This document shows positions 36,717 to 49,486 of a DNA stretch of 64,000 nt, piece by piece. Where the stretch lies: positions 33,294,918 to 33,358,917 of the forward strand of contig CP136062.1 in NCBI GenBank assembly GCA_032622095.1, written 5' to 3'. A program made the position numbers and the translations under genes. Source of the stretch: Siphonodentalium dalli (Eukaryota > Mollusca > Scaphopoda > Gadilida > Siphonodentaliidae). The first letter of the stretch is position 1. Every line of letters starts with the position of its first letter. The notes beneath the pieces were generated by a model. That model was not told the origin of the DNA and did no database searches. It saw only the letters and a list, made by a program, of their open reading frames with translations.

Positions 36717-38934
36717 ATACATGCCTGTACACATAAACACATGCAGCATACACCACTACTTTCTAAACGAAATATTTGGATCAGAAATTTGCCAATAAAA
36801 AAGATCGATAAAATTTGACATTGATTTACCAGCTTTTATACTCAATCGATCTGCAGGGTCAAATACTTCATTTTCAGGGCGGAAACAATAGGGTTTCAAT
36901 TAGTCATTTGAAATGTACATAGACCAATTAGCAATCAAGTTGGTCACTCATCGGACAGATGTGAATGGATCACGTGGTCAAAATGTCAGCCGATTGGCCT
37001 CGGAATTCCGAACTGTCAAAATTTTGTGTTGGTTCTGGCGATGACTAGAACATTGACAAAACGCTCCCAAACTAATATATGGCAACACATCAGTATACTT
37101 ATTATTAGATAACAGTTTAAGAATACACTGAACTCACCTGAATGCGAATATAGATGATTAATTCCAATCCAAACAGAACACTAATACGACGTTACATCCA
37201 AACATCCATGCTTTGACAAACCGAATCACACACTTTCCACTTCACGAATTAACCTGTTCGATGAAATATATGGCGGTGGTCACTGGTTATTTCACAAATA
37301 TAGTGACACATCGCAATAGCCAGCGAATGATGCGAATGATATTTAAGTTATTGCGATCGAATATTGATTCGAATGCACGAACAATTCAATAAGACTATAC
37401 GTACATGTGACAAATCAGTCCGCACGTGAAACCGCTGTCTGTGAACTGTAATTTTAAGTGTAAACACGTCGTGTTGATTTATCATTTTATGTCAAAGCGC
37501 TAATAACTAAACAATTATTGCGATCCCGAGACACAATCCTCCCCTCACATATCCATGAATGAACGAGAAAATATCTCACACTTAAAGTGACATACACAAT
37601 TAATAATTAGAACTGAAGGAATTCAGAAAATTTACAATGATTCGTTCCCGCCCGACTGCAAATTTCTATGAATGTTATTCATTGTCACGTGACCATGATT
37701 CAATCAAAATGGCGTCCCCATAGTAACGATTTCTTCCAACTTGCAAATCTTATTTCTACAATAATAGCACCTAGTAAATTGACCATACTATCGTATAATT
37801 GATCTACGGTGTCGGGGTGACAATACCGCTGGATAATTTGACCAAAATAAGAAAATTAAAGGATTTGTGATTTTGTCATAAAAAAAATTCAAATACCATT
37901 TTCACCACCAAAAACACCGTTGAAATTTTTTTCAGTCTCGGCTATGACTTCAGATTACCGATTTATACAATATCTGAGCTTGGGAACTCTCCAGGTCCCC
38001 TATTTCAATATGTGGTCATTTTTTTTTCTCATGGCATAATTTAGGGGAATCATACCTTAAACGAAGGTGAAATACGGCCGCACATTCGTGAACTATAGGG
38101 ATGGAAGCATCTCGATCTGCCGACGGCTGTATATTATTTCCGATGTGTCGATATTCCCTTAGTTCAATCGTTTGCCGCTTATAGTCTATTATAGTCTATT
38201 CCTCATTTCTTTTGAAGTTTTGATGATTTGTCAGATTTGGGGACTTGGGTTTTGAAACATTTGGCGCTGATTCGTTTTTTTTTTAGGAAAAAAAAATGTC
38301 TTATTCATAAATGTTTTATTTGCAATATTAATAATAAACTAGGATGTAACAAACATCAACACTCATAAGACAATAATTTAACATAGTTGTGCATAGCCCA
38401 ATGTCTAATTGGTAACAAATTGAGCAATATAATCTAAGTATTCCAAAATGTCAATTTGGTTCTCGTTGAATATCTACTTGAAATGTCGAAGAGACGCGTT
38501 CAACGCCAGGTGTAATCTCCCCTCAGGTTGAACCCTGCCACTGCCTCTTAATTGCAGTATGGTCGAGTCTGTATATGTCTGCTCTGTATATGGCTTAGTT
38601 ATGCGTTGTGTCGTCTGGGCACACCTATATACACCCAACAACACGCAACACAGCATAGTCACACACCCCTCTACATTCACACACTTAGCTTCTGTAAGAA
38701 TCAGTACAAATCGGCATACGGTTTACGCGAACATGTTCGATGTTCATCAACTAATATCCTTTCATAAAAAACGATCAACTACATATATCACTTAAAGCCG
38801 AGAACGGGCATGCGTTGGGATTTGAACAGTGTGTTATTTACAATTGTTTTGATAGTGTTGAATACGTTTATTCGTGCTATTAATGCTCTATTAAAATTGA
38901 CTGGTGTATGATTATAAGGAATGACTTGAAGATC
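36717..38934. other. Unannotated stretch
   Basis: AT-rich with no recognised gene or repeat family. A 20-base string around TTAGGGGAATCATACCTTAA at 38041 is the near-reverse of one at ~30621-30640. Open frames at 38474-38795 overlap on both strands and have no motifs. Confidence 0.35.
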
Positions 38935-39058
38935 GATTGATATCGTTGGCTGTGACCGGCAGATTAATTACACACAGTTCGTATGCACGAATCCCTTCGG
39001 GGCTCACACACTTTGTTTAATTACTCTGCCGATCAAAATCCAATGACACAATCGATAT
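38935..39058. repeat. Imperfect foldback
   Basis: ATCGATTGATATCGTTGG..CGGCAGATTAATTA on the left pairs with TAATTACTCTGCCG..CCAATGACACAATCGAT on the right, with a ~55-base loop. Confidence 0.6.
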
Positions 39059-39179
39059 TCATGTAATTTGTTTAAATGAACATCTTCGGTTACATATATT
39101 TAACTTAGTGTACGTTGACACTAAAATCAAGCATTCTGATTGGCCGAGAGCGGCTAACTTTCATTTTCGATTCACCGAC

Positions 39180-39385
39180 ATCGGCCGCTTCAGCGTGCAT
39201 CAAATCTGAATGTAGCACGGTCAAATGTAATCGGCGCAGAACGAGTAGCGAAACGAGCACACCCGCGCGTTGTTGTCTATAGATACCGTTCATCGGCCGC
39301 TTCAGCGTGCATCAAATCTGAATGTGGTACGGTACAATTTGATCGGCGCAGAACGGAGTAGCGAAACGAGCCAACCCGCCCCACA
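39180..39385 (+). repeat. 112-bp tandem duplication
   Basis: ATCGGCCGCTTCAGCGTGCA starts at 39180 and at 39292. Both copies continue through TCAAATCTGAATGT and GTAGCGAAACGAGC with moderate divergence. Confidence 0.85.
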
Positions 39386-39560
39386 GGAAATGGTTACGGA
39401 GCAGTGTTCCGAGTAACGCAATGGACACACCCAATGATTTGTGCACGGTGACAACGGCGAAATGAAAGTCTCGATTCGTGTCATGAAAATGACTAAATGA
39501 TACTTTTTATACAGTTTTTTTGCAAATTCCTTGCTAGATTGAATTACAATGGAGAGAAAC

Positions 39561-39685
39561 GTACCCTGTTTCGTTGTACATTCTGGGATTCGAGCATGAA
39601 AACAGTTTGTGAACTCGCCGGCAAGCCGGCTCGTTCACAAACTGTTTTCATGCTCGAATCCCAGAATGTACAACTCAACAGGGTA
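39561..39685. repeat. Hairpin with ~54-bp arms and GC-rich tip
   Basis: Left arm 39561-39614 and right arm 39633-39685 pair almost perfectly (ACATTCTGGGATTCGAGCAT). The 18-base tip itself contains GCCGGCAAGCCGGC, a smaller stem. Confidence 0.95.
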
Positions 39686-39913
39686 TGTTTATCTCCTAAT
39701 TGAGATATATGCGTGTGCATACAAAAGATATGTACAATATCAGAGATGGTAGTTTATAGACATAAAGTTTTTTGCATTCTGACTCCTCTTCTAAGTCATG
39801 TTGTAGTTAACAACGCCTATATATTAAAAACCCAGTCTGCACACGATGAACGTAACCTAAAACAATCAAATTAATTCGGCCATCTTCATCATATAACCTG
39901 TCACCACATTCAG

Positions 39914-40053
39914 GGGTGATAGGAAGACAGTCAGCCATGACTATACCACCCCTAACAATATACATATATAATCTACTAATATTATATTTATTTGTAATTG
40001 TACTTTCCATGTGTGTATATTGTAAATAAAATTATCCTATCCTATCCTATCCT
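39914..40053 (+). mobile_element. SINE-like retroposon with (ATCCT)n tail, second copy
   Basis: Same sequence as 33387-33527 in the opposite orientation: it starts GGGTGATAGGAAGACAGTC and ends AAATAAAATTATCCTATCCT and more of the pentamer. Both copies start at the same base, which favours a defined ~140-bp element over random truncation of a LINE. The target duplication is not clear here. Confidence 0.75.
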
Positions 40054-40325
40054 CTCTCGGTTGTGAGTTTATAGTGGCGGATAAATGTCGTGGCGATTTC
40101 AGGACCACATCATTGATTTGTTGTTGTCTAGAGTTATCTTTCTTAATTTTAATTCAGGGGCAACGATACAGAGTTTTTACTTCTTCGTAGTTAGCTGTGA
40201 TAAATTATTTTATAAACAAAATTGCGTCGTTTTTGTGGCACATTATAACTTATTGTATCGAAATGCCTGCACATAAGTGCGAGGCAAATTGTCGAGTGTG
40301 TGATCGCGGCTCAAATGCATAGGGT

Positions 40326-40854
40326 CCGTTATCAGGTCAGGCACAACCTGAATTCCACTATTACAGTGGTATATATGACCATAACATAGTCATGTTTCCT
40401 TTATTTGCATCGGGAACAGAAGACGGTGCAACCTACTGCACAGCCAAATTTCACTCTTAACAATGTCGCAGCGAATGAACAGTCTTCTGACAAAATTCGT
40501 TGTGCAATCGATATCTTTTGCGCCAGCGTTGTTATTCAATAGTATTACTAATATATGCCGTTATAAATGAAAATAACACGATCACTCAATCGCTCCTTCA
40601 TAACAATATTTAAACTAATTGAATGCTAATTGAGTTGCTTATCGTGTGCCGTCATGATTAATCATTCTCCTGGACAAAACATATGTATGGTACCGAAGTA
40701 GTGCGACACTGATTTTGAATAATTTGTGTGAAATATGTTTTTTGATTATCCATATTTTATTAAATTCACAAAACGGTAATGGTCATATACCACTGTAAAA
40801 GTGGAATACCACTATAATAGTGGTATTCAGGATGTGCCTGGCCTGGTTATACGG
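40326..40854. mobile_element. MITE-like element with ~60-bp terminal inverted repeats
   Basis: The left end CCGTTATCAGGTCAGGCACA.. (40326-40383) pairs with the right end ~40790-40854, including CACTATTA(C/T)AGTGGTAT. The right arm has an extra internal AGTGGTAT-type duplication. The interior is non-coding. Confidence 0.75.
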
Positions 40855-40981
40855 ATGATTCCAATAAAGTTATAGTCCTTATTTTGCACGGTTGATTTCA
40901 ATAAAATTATAGTGTCCGGATGATTCAATTCAATGTTGTATAAATTTTTAATTCAAAATTGAGTTGAATCATCCGTATACA
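40849..40981. repeat. Nested foldback next to the MITE at 40326
   Basis: TATACGGATGATTC at 40849-40862 pairs with 40968-40981, and CGGATGATTCAATTCAA at 40918 pairs with 40957-40977. Part of this sequence also appears at 30473-30510, so it is a dispersed repeat end. Confidence 0.7.
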
Positions 40982-41463
40982 AAAACCTATCACGGTCTTA
41001 TCGGGGTATTCAAATGGCACCCGTTGCTAAGCGTGAGGGACCAGTTGGAAAAAGCTGGTACATTCCAAATCATGCAGTTGGGAGTTTGATCTCGTTCTCG
41101 TTTCGAAAACCCTTCTTCCTAGTTGCGTTGATATATTATACAATTGTGACCAGTAAGTTGTCATACAATCATACAATCTCTTGATTTTATAACTGGGTCA
41201 AACGACTCTGAGCTGACAACGAAGATGACAACACGATTTCTTCGGTAAATTTCGGTAGTTTTGGGTAGATTTCAGTATAGTTTGTTAAATTTCGCCGAGT
41301 TATATGAGAAATGAAAGGGAATTTTGTTGGCAATAAAACACATCCGGGAATATTTTGGCTGAACTATAACAGATTTTTAGAATTTATAGGTTGGTTTTGA
41401 CAGTATATAGGGTTTTGATAGGTGTGGTGTTAGCCGAAATCGGTCTTATGAACATTGTCTCTG

Positions 41464-41748
41464 GTTTAGTCTATATTGATATACTACCATAGTACATACT
41501 TTATATATATAGAGACCTTGTAACTGATATAGTCTATATTGACATACTAATAGTACATACTTTATAGAGACCTTGTCATTGGTATAGTCTATATTGATAT
41601 ATAATACTAATAGTACATACTTTATAGAGACCTTGTCACTGGTATAGTCTATATTGATATACTGATAGTACATACTTTGAAGAGACCTTGTAACTGATAT
41701 AGTCTATATTGACATACTAATAGTACATACATTATAGAGACCATGAGA
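41464..41748 (+). repeat. Tandem array of ~57-bp units, five copies
   Basis: TAGTCTATATTGA(T/C)ATA followed by TAGTACATACTTTATAGAGA and CCTTGT recurs about every 57 bases. It merges at its right end with the dispersed repeat that begins AGAGACCATGAGATG. Confidence 0.88.
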
Positions 41749-42040
41749 TGATCAGGGAAGACTCATTGGTGATAAAAATACCACTATGGGACAAGAAGTA
41801 GTATTTATCTCTTGCAGGAATTAATTGTGTTGACGAGTTCGGTCGTAAATCTTCCGCGTATGTACGTTTCGATATCCCTCCTTCCCATTTACGTAGACAT
41901 ATATAATTTGTGGTCAGCCAGTAGGGCATAAAGGTCGCAGGTTCGATTCTTAGGACTGGCACGACCGAAACGACCTCCAATTCTAACACGATGATTTATG
42001 AAGCAGGATGTGAATAGTAACAATACCCTGTCCGATTTAG
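41735..42040 (+). repeat. SINE-like dispersed repeat, copy 1
   Basis: Collinear, diverged match to 45755-45985: starts AGAGACC(A/T)TGAGATG, then GAGTTCGGT(C/T)GTAAAT, CGATATCCCT, CATAAAGGTCGC and AATTCTAACACGATG. The part GTGGTCAGCCAGTAGG..GCAGGTTCGATTCTTAGG (41912-41955) resembles tRNA A and B boxes. A tRNA-type promoter is a weak inference. Confidence 0.5.
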
Positions 42041-42285
42041 TCTAAACACTATTTTATTCTCATTTAAAGCCACATAAAGTCAAATACAAAGTACATAGTG
42101 TAATAAATATAAATATAGGCAGTAAACCAAAGGCTTGTGTGTAATTTCCTTGACTTGTAACTTACAATGAGAGTTTGTCTCGAGTGATAATGTGTATGTC
42201 CCATAACCACCCTGTCCGATATGGCACCATGTATACCGTTAATATAGTATAGCTTATGGGTAGATATCGACTGTTAAAATATATT

Positions 42286-42410
42286 CGGCAACATCGGGGG
42301 TACATGGAGATTTAATACCTGGATGTCGATCTTGAGCCCCGAGACGGAGCCGAATTATTCAAAAAGACACATCCAGATATTAGATCTCCATGTACTCCAC
42401 GACGTTGCCG
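42286..42410. repeat. Hairpin with ~41-bp arms
   Basis: CGGCAACATCGGGGGTACAT at 42286 pairs with ATGTACTCCACGACGTTGCCG at 42390-42410 and continues through GGAGAT.TAATA.CTGGATGT, with a ~42-base loop. Confidence 0.88.
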
Positions 42411-42611
42411 CGATAACGATTTTGCATCCACAACAACAGCTAGATCTCATTAATTTAAGTGTGTTTTTCATAGGTTCTCTGATTAATTCTCTTATATCCC
42501 GCTGACAAATGTTCTCCGATTAATTCACACCAATACAAATAATTCAGTAGCCGCGTCACGATTGGTGGAAACTGCCAGTTCAAGGATCATTCATATTCCT
42601 CCGATGGTTCA

Positions 42612-44271
42612 GATTTTCAAGATTCTTTATTATTGTTCTAATTACACATGTAATATACGAACAACTCAATATATATTAAATAGCACTATGGTGTAAACAA
42701 ATAAAATGGTAGATATAACATGGAAATTTAATAAAGTCATCGTGAATATTTGCCGTCGTCACATATGTATGTCGAGAGATGGTAATGTAAGGTGGTGCTG
42801 CGGTGATCCGAATAATATAGTATGCCAATGGTTGCAGAGTCCATTCCTGAGAGGTATACCCTCAACAAGGAGTGAACTATGCAACATGTTGGGTGTATCT
42901 TAAAAACCCACACAACTTGTTAATATGCACAATATCGGTTGTGTTTAGAATTGAACAGAACTTATACACGTTTGTTTGCTCAGTAAGGTGGCGTGGTAGG
43001 AATCTGTTTCTCAAAGAGCTAACTCTGGTGCATTCCATGATCAAAAGGTATTCGTCCCCTATTGAACAGCGGGTGCAGTATGTTCAGACTCGCTCTTCAA
43101 TAGGTTTCTTAGACTTAGACCAAGACCCAGTTTCTATGGGAAGAAAATTATTAGTGCACCTAAATTTTGACAATAATCTAATATTTCTATAATTTACCAC
43201 TGAAAGATATTTTTCAATCCCAAAATCGTGCTTAATAATTCGATATGTTCTACACTTTTCCATGGTTGATATATCACTTCCCCATTCGCTTACAAATTTA
43301 TTCTTAATGTTCTTTCGAATAGTGACCTTAGCACACTGCATACTAGCTGCATCTATCAGCTGGTTGCGTCATATGTGTGATACCTCGGCTTCGCGACACA
43401 AGTCCCTAATATAGTTAATCCAAGGATGGGTGTCTAGTCCGTGTGTATACTCCAATAACATATGCTTATATAAAATTGTATTTATTTTGTGTACGTCCGA
43501 TGTGATTAGGTTAGTCAAGTAATTTATCATTCTGCTTTTTATGTCGACACTCAGTGGATATACGCCTGTTTCCCCATACACCATGACAGTTGGAGTAATT
43601 GGCTTTAGTTCAAGGACATACTTGAGAAATTTCAATTGTACTTGCTCTATTCTTTTAATATATTGTGTTTGATATCCCCAAACTTCGCAACCATATAGTA
43701 AAATGGGCTTTACAGTTATAGAAAATAATTCGATCTGTATATCGACTGATATGTCAAATTTTCTTGCTTTGTGTAAGAGACCAAACATTGATCGATTAGC
43801 TTTCGGTATCAAACCATTTATTGCTTTGCCGTAAGAACCATTTATTGTCAATTCTATACCTAGATATTTAAATTGTGATACGACTTGTAAAGGTTCGTTG
43901 TTAAGTAATATTCGTGGTCTTGGTGACTTGTCACATCCAAATATCATCATTTTGGTTTTTGTTACGTTTACATTTAGTTTCCATAATGAGCAATATTCTG
44001 AAAATTGTTTTGTTGCAATCCGCATATCTTTCGCCGATTCAGCGAAAACTACTGTATCATCAGCATATAGTAAGACTATTATTTTTAAATATATTCCAAT
44101 CTGATCGAAAATATAATTTTCTATCAATTTGAGAGTTGGGACTGCATTCGCGGTGAGGAAGTTCTCGAGATCGTTCAGGTGCTCACACACCGATGTTTCT
44201 CGCACGTTCTCTTGTACCCCGCTGTCAATGGTAACGGGGACTTGGTGATTTAAACTTGGAGTTGCAGCCAA
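42612..44271 (-). pseudogene. LINE-B-type ORF2 3' remnant with 3' UTR, minus strand
   Basis: The frame running from 44271 down to 43369 carries LNDLENFL, then LYADDTVVFAES (RT motif C, YADD), WKLNVNVTKTKMMIFG, FKYLGIEL and ILLYGCEVWG. After a frame break, 43341-43084 continues with KFRCTNNFLPIETGSW. Beyond an internal TGA at ~43087 lies the zinc knuckle TYCTRCSIGDEY..MEC. Motif order and wording match LINE-B, so it is a related 5'-truncated copy. The motif B region is scrambled near 44200. The 3' end is taken as the AATAAAGAATCTTGAAAATC (minus strand) near 42612-42635. It is inactive. Confidence 0.85.
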
Positions 44272-44793
44272 ACAGATTGCTAGTTACAATCGGATGTGGG
44301 GGACAATGCTATATATCCAACTATCGCGATATCGAATCATCGGAACCCGAACTTAATGTATCGGATACACACGGCATTTGTTACAATAGAAATGTGTCGC
44401 CATACAGTCAGCTTGGGATGTGTAATTATGTTCCCAAACTATCGTTCAAATCATACATAAAGCCACACTGGAACTAAAAGCATTACTTACTTTAAAAACA
44501 AAATCCTTCTTGAAACAATTAGACCTCGAAATGCGCTATTTTCTGGTTATCAGATGGTTTATCTTGGGGGGGGGGGGGCACACAAGAGATGTGAATTATA
44601 AAGACGTATATGTTTAGGAGATAATTACGCCCGTGGAACTCGAAGTACATTGCCGCACAAAATAATGATCTCGACAAAGCAGCTGAAGTGGATCAAGGGC
44701 TATTTGTTTTCTTCGGAAATTCAATTCAGTTTGATCTAAACAAAAAGAAGCAACCATAAACGTATTCATGTATATGTGAACAGACACCTTGTA

Positions 44794-45035
44794 TATTGTG
44801 GTACGCAACTTCGTGTAGGTGTTGCTAAACTCTTATCACGAATGCTTGTTTTCTCATATATACCATACCAAGCAAAGATGAAAAATATTGTTTCATTATA
44901 CAAGGGATGTAGCACGCCTAAATCAAAATTCGACAGCTACAGAGCAATTACTCTGCTGCCTGTTTTTTTACAAAACAATTGAAAGAGTTCTTCTAAACCA
45001 CATCGAAAGAAATGTTCCAACTCTCATAAAAACAC
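44794..45035 (+). pseudogene. LINE-A-type RT fragment (finger region)
   Basis: The frame 44776-44982 reads LLSRMLVFSYIPYQAK, then SLYKGCSTPKSKFDSYRAIT, then LLPV. This corresponds to LFSLMFESSYVPRNAK and SLYKGAPKPKESFD..SYRAITLLPV of LINE-A. A frameshift at ~44965-44975 leads into FYKTIERVLLNHIERNVPT (compare LYKLFERIVLSRLKQNAP). It then passes directly into the minisatellite at 45028. It is a dead fragment of the LINE-A family. Confidence 0.82.
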
Positions 45036-45526
45036 ATGTCTCGTTCAACGGGGGTGGGTGGGGTATGTTAAAAACACATGTCTCGTTCAACGGGGGTGGG
45101 TGGGGTATGTTAAAACACATGTCTCGTTCAACGGGGGTGGGTCACATGTCTCGTTCAACGGGGGTGGGTCACATGTCTCGTTCAACGGGGGTGGGTGGGG
45201 TATGTTAAAACACATGTCTCGTTCAACGGGGGTGGGTCACATGTCTCGTTCAACGGGGGTGGGTCACATGTCTCGTTCAACGGGGGTGGGTGGGGTATGT
45301 TAAAAACACATGTCTCGTTCAACGGGGTTGGTCACATGTCTCGTTCAACGAGGGTGGGTGGGGTATGTTAAAAACACATGTCTCGTTCAACGGGGGTGGG
45401 TGGGGTATAAAAACACATGTCTCGTTCAACGGGGGTGGGTGGGGTATAAAAACACATGCCTCGTTCAACGGGGGTGGGTGGGGTATAAAAACACATGTCT
45501 CGTTCAACGGGGGTGGGTGGTGTATG
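45028..45526 (+). repeat. ~41-bp minisatellite seeded in a LINE RT fragment
   Basis: The core CACATGTCTCGTTCAACGGG (20 bases) plus GGTGGGT recurs about 14 times, separated by GGGGTATGTTAAAA or GGGGTATAAAA linkers; some units lack the linker (period 42, 41 or 27). The first unit is continuous with the preceding RT reading frame. Long repetitive frames across it on both strands are not genes. Confidence 0.92.
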
Positions 45527-45754
45527 TTGGAAATTTGGAGGTGAGAGATCCTCTAACCCAGTACTTGTCGATTGACTAATATCTCTGGCCAAAATAGTAT
45601 TTATATAACCTTGAGTGTATACACGCCGGGGAAGGAGCACACTATCTTCTCGTTGTTCGAGTAATCTCGTTGGGCTTTTAATCCACAATATATACGGTCT
45701 GATACCTGTGTATCCAGGAATCAAATAGATCCTTCGATACGTCTTTACGTAGTT

Positions 45755-45985
45755 CGTAGAGACCTTGAGATGCCCCGGGAAGACGCCTTGAGGACACAAA
45801 TTATCGCCTTGGGGGGAATAAGTTATTTTTTTCTCTGGGAGTTCGGTTGTAAATATTCCGTTCGATATCCCTATTAGCCCATAAAGGTCGCCGGCGACAG
45901 TTCTATACTTCGGCCTGGCACAAATTCTAACACGATGGTTTATGAAACAGAATGTGAATAGAACCGATGCCCTCCCTTGACCGAT
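45755..45985 (+). repeat. SINE-like dispersed repeat, copy 2
   Basis: Counterpart of 41735-42040 (see there); here the B-box-like segment is degraded. Confidence 0.5.
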
Positions 45986-46009
45986 TTGACACAATTGATA
46001 ATAGTACAC

Positions 46010-46177
46010 GTACCCTAATGTCCTAAATAATCGACTTCTTAACCACATCAGAATTATGGTAATTTTTCAGGATTTAGTCGGATATATGGCTTGTTGCCAT
46101 ATTTCCGATTAAATCCTGAAAAATTACCCATAATTCTGCTGTGGTTAAGGATTCGATTATTCAGGACATTACTGTAC
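46010..46177. repeat. Hairpin with ~81-bp arms
   Basis: 46010-46090 pairs with 46096-46177 with scattered mismatches (GTCCTAAATAATCGA at the base; CAGGATTTAGTCGGATATATGGC at the top in two parts). The loop is only about 5 bases. Confidence 0.92.
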
Positions 46178-49100
46178 CTTATGGGCAAATAACGACTTTT
46201 AAAATTTGCGTTTTTAACATGTTTTACAATTGTGATATCCTTGTGGAAATAGAAGTGCCTTATTCCCACTGTGGTCTTTTAGTATAAACAAATTGACATG
46301 ATGTACAACACAAGTTCAAAAACGGGGATTAGACAACAAGCCGGAAAGGCTTTTATCAAGTATTTTCCTCGGAATAAGAAGTTTACCATTGGTATCAGAA
46401 TAGATACCATATAGGGTAACTTTAGCAGACGGTGATAACATGTTAGATCCGAAAAAATATTGTTCAAGGAGGGGGTAGAGGGATAGAGTGCAGAAAGGAA
46501 GAACGTTTGTCAAGTTAATTGGTATTGTATACCATACATCAGCCAAAATGAAAGAGGGGAGTGAAGCGAAGTACCGTATATATTTTTAGTTACACAACTT
46601 TTGATATTTATAACATATACTGTTTACGAACCATGAAAAATTCAAAATCAAATCGAAACGCATCGCGGCCCACATGGAGGAAATGCGAAAAAAACAGTCA
46701 TCCCACTTGTATTGTTAATTAATATTAAAGTGATCGGTTAGAAGCGTACTTTAGCATTATATAATGAAACAATGACTCAATTGCATGGAGAGTGGCCCAG
46801 TGACAGGGATAATGATTGGCCCTCGATTGGAAAAAAATGTGGTCTTTTGAGTCGGATGACTCGAATTTTGATCAGGTAATTTTGCCATTTTAGCAGTGAC
46901 TTCATCACCACGGTAGGGTTATTTAACGTACATTGTTGCACACGGGTCAGACATTAACATCGGCTCAATTTCCGACGGTGCGGTTTGCATAGTGTTATCC
47001 CTGGACGTGACAACGTATAGGAGCGTAGGTATGAAATTCGCCAAGTACGTGTTTTTTTAATTTTGTCTCATTCTTTTGCTTCTGGAATCGTTGCTTCTGA
47101 TCGTGTCGAAGGTTTAGCACAGAGGTCGGCCCACAATTCAACTGAGCTAACCGCTCCTCACAAAATAATTCCGAATTTCATGAGCCTTTTAGAAATTGTT
47201 AGAAAAAATACCGTCGCTTTAACGGTCTGAGACCGCGCAACATCGCTGCCAACATTTGATCATTACACATACGGCCAGGCCGTAACATGTTCCACGGTAT
47301 AAAACCGTTTAAGTAACTGGCATATCGTAACCAGTAACTGTCAGACCGTTGTATTGTTTACTGTTCAACACCGTTTAATTAATATCAAGACCATAACTAA
47401 TAAAGGTCAGACCAATGGTATTTTTCATGGGTCAACACCAATTTTTTGCTCTTAATTTGATAATTTACTATAGGATTACCCAGGTTCCCATGGTGAAAAT
47501 ATGATTTCCCGGTAGGCATTACGATTCCTATGTTTTTGAATGGTCGAAACTAGTATTATTCGTAACTGAAAAATACATCTTAGTTCTTATGTTACAATCA
47601 TAGTTTTAATGAAATGTAAATCCTCAATGCATTAAGTGATAGACAATGCTTTGCAGTTTGCAGAGGATCAAGTTTGTTATCTGCCTCGTATAATTTAATC
47701 CGGATAAAGGCTGCGCACGCGTAATGTGTTCGTATTAATTGTAGCTGATTGTGTGGATTATCACGATGCCTGTGACACGGCTGATGGTCGTTGTTCATTG
47801 TCTTTTGATTGTTTTCGTCTTATTAATTGTGAATGATTCTGTGGATGTTCACGATGCCTGTGACACAATTGATGGTCATTATTTGGTGTCAAATCTGACG
47901 GTTTTTCTTTAACGATCTACATGTTAACATGTGGTCCGACGGTGGGTCTTTAACGAGACGCAAGCCTAGTATGGCCAGTATAGTCGATTATACATGCAGC
48001 CCAGCTTCTAGATTAGATATAGCCGTGGCTTAAACTACAATTTGGAATGGAATGGAATGATGTATCTTTCGATATGCAATCGTGTGCATAATAGTTGCAG
48101 TGCATGGCCAAACTCTCAGTGCATGACTCGACATGTTAAGGTGTGCGTAATAGGTTCAGTGCATGACTCGACATGTTACCGTGTGCGTAATCGGTTCAGT
48201 GCATGACCAGACTCTCAAATATGCTCTATCATTTTATGGCAGCAATTTAAACAACAACACCAGCATCAATATTTATATGAAACTCCATTTCCAGACACGT
48301 TTTAATTACTACTACCAAATACACATATACCAAATACACATAATACCAAATAGACATAAAGGAAACCCCTGGTAATTACTGTCACCAAATACACACAATG
48401 GAAACACATGGTATTGCATATAGTTCACTTAAAGTGATTTGAATGATATATTTCCAAACAAAAATGGTATAATGTTTTGGAAATAGACACATTTTCTGTC
48501 CCAAATCAAAGAAAATAATTGAAGAAAAAAAATCCCAGTGACAGAAGCTCCGTATCACTTGTCTCTCTGAATTAAAATTATCATTTTATTCCCCCGAATC
48601 AATAGTGAATATTAAATGACGAGATACGCGACCTTTAACTGTCTACATGTGGTTGGTAGAGGGAAACATGCGCGCTTCATTTTAAACCGACAGAACTCAT
48701 TTGATTAATCCAATAATTTGGAAGGAGGGATAAGATAGGTCGTTAAAGACACGAGGTACTGACATACAAACAACAAGCTTTATACACTCCGAAAAAAAAA
48801 CATGTCAAAGTCACGGCCATTTGACAGCTGTTTTCAATTTTTCATACGGACGTGACAGAAAACACAGCTTTATATATACCATAGCATGAACGAGCAGAAA
48901 AGGATTTTATTTACCCTCCTCCCTATTTTCTCTCCATCTGATTGGTCCACGTCATGTTACGCGCCGGTCACTGTCTCCCACTGAGCATGGATACATTGTT
49001 CTTGTCGCTCGCCTGATGTTCTATTGCAAGAATATCTCCAATCACACACACACCCACCCCCACCCTCCCTCACCCCCCCCCCACACACAGACACACACAC

Positions 49101-49486
49101 GCGCGCCCTCATACACACTCAGCTAGTTCACATACATCTGTAAGTTCCATATTCAGTAACCTCATTCTCAAAAAGCACACGTTGTGGTGTTGGGTAATTT
49201 GCATATATAAGTTAACACTTATATGCGACCTTTTTGCGTTTATACTTTAACAGGGAAGGTGTTATTCTATACTTTATTTCATCGCAAACTTCTGGGTAAT
49301 TGAATACATTCTTATCGGAGTCATGTGTGATATTGAACGAGTCGATGGATTGTGGTAAATAAACGGCGATTATCAAAATCTTAACCTCTTGACAAACTTG
49401 TGTGAATAGATAAGTTAAAAGCGGCGGTTCTTCTCTTAGATGAGTCACCTCCGGTTATTAGAACTGATGATGATATCGGTGACCTT
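46178..49486. other. Unannotated stretch with short direct repeats
   Basis: No gene recognised. Direct repeats: an ~82-bp pair at ~47751 and ~47833 (CACGATGCCTGTGACAC); ~40-bp units at 48081-48215 (GTTCAGTGCATGACTCGACA). A CA/C-rich simple repeat lies at 49049-49112. Open frames are short. Confidence 0.5.

Noticed and set aside
44888-46048. Repetitive frames with THVSFNGG on plus and PPTPVERDMCF on minus
   Set aside because: Products of the ~41-bp minisatellite; not genes.
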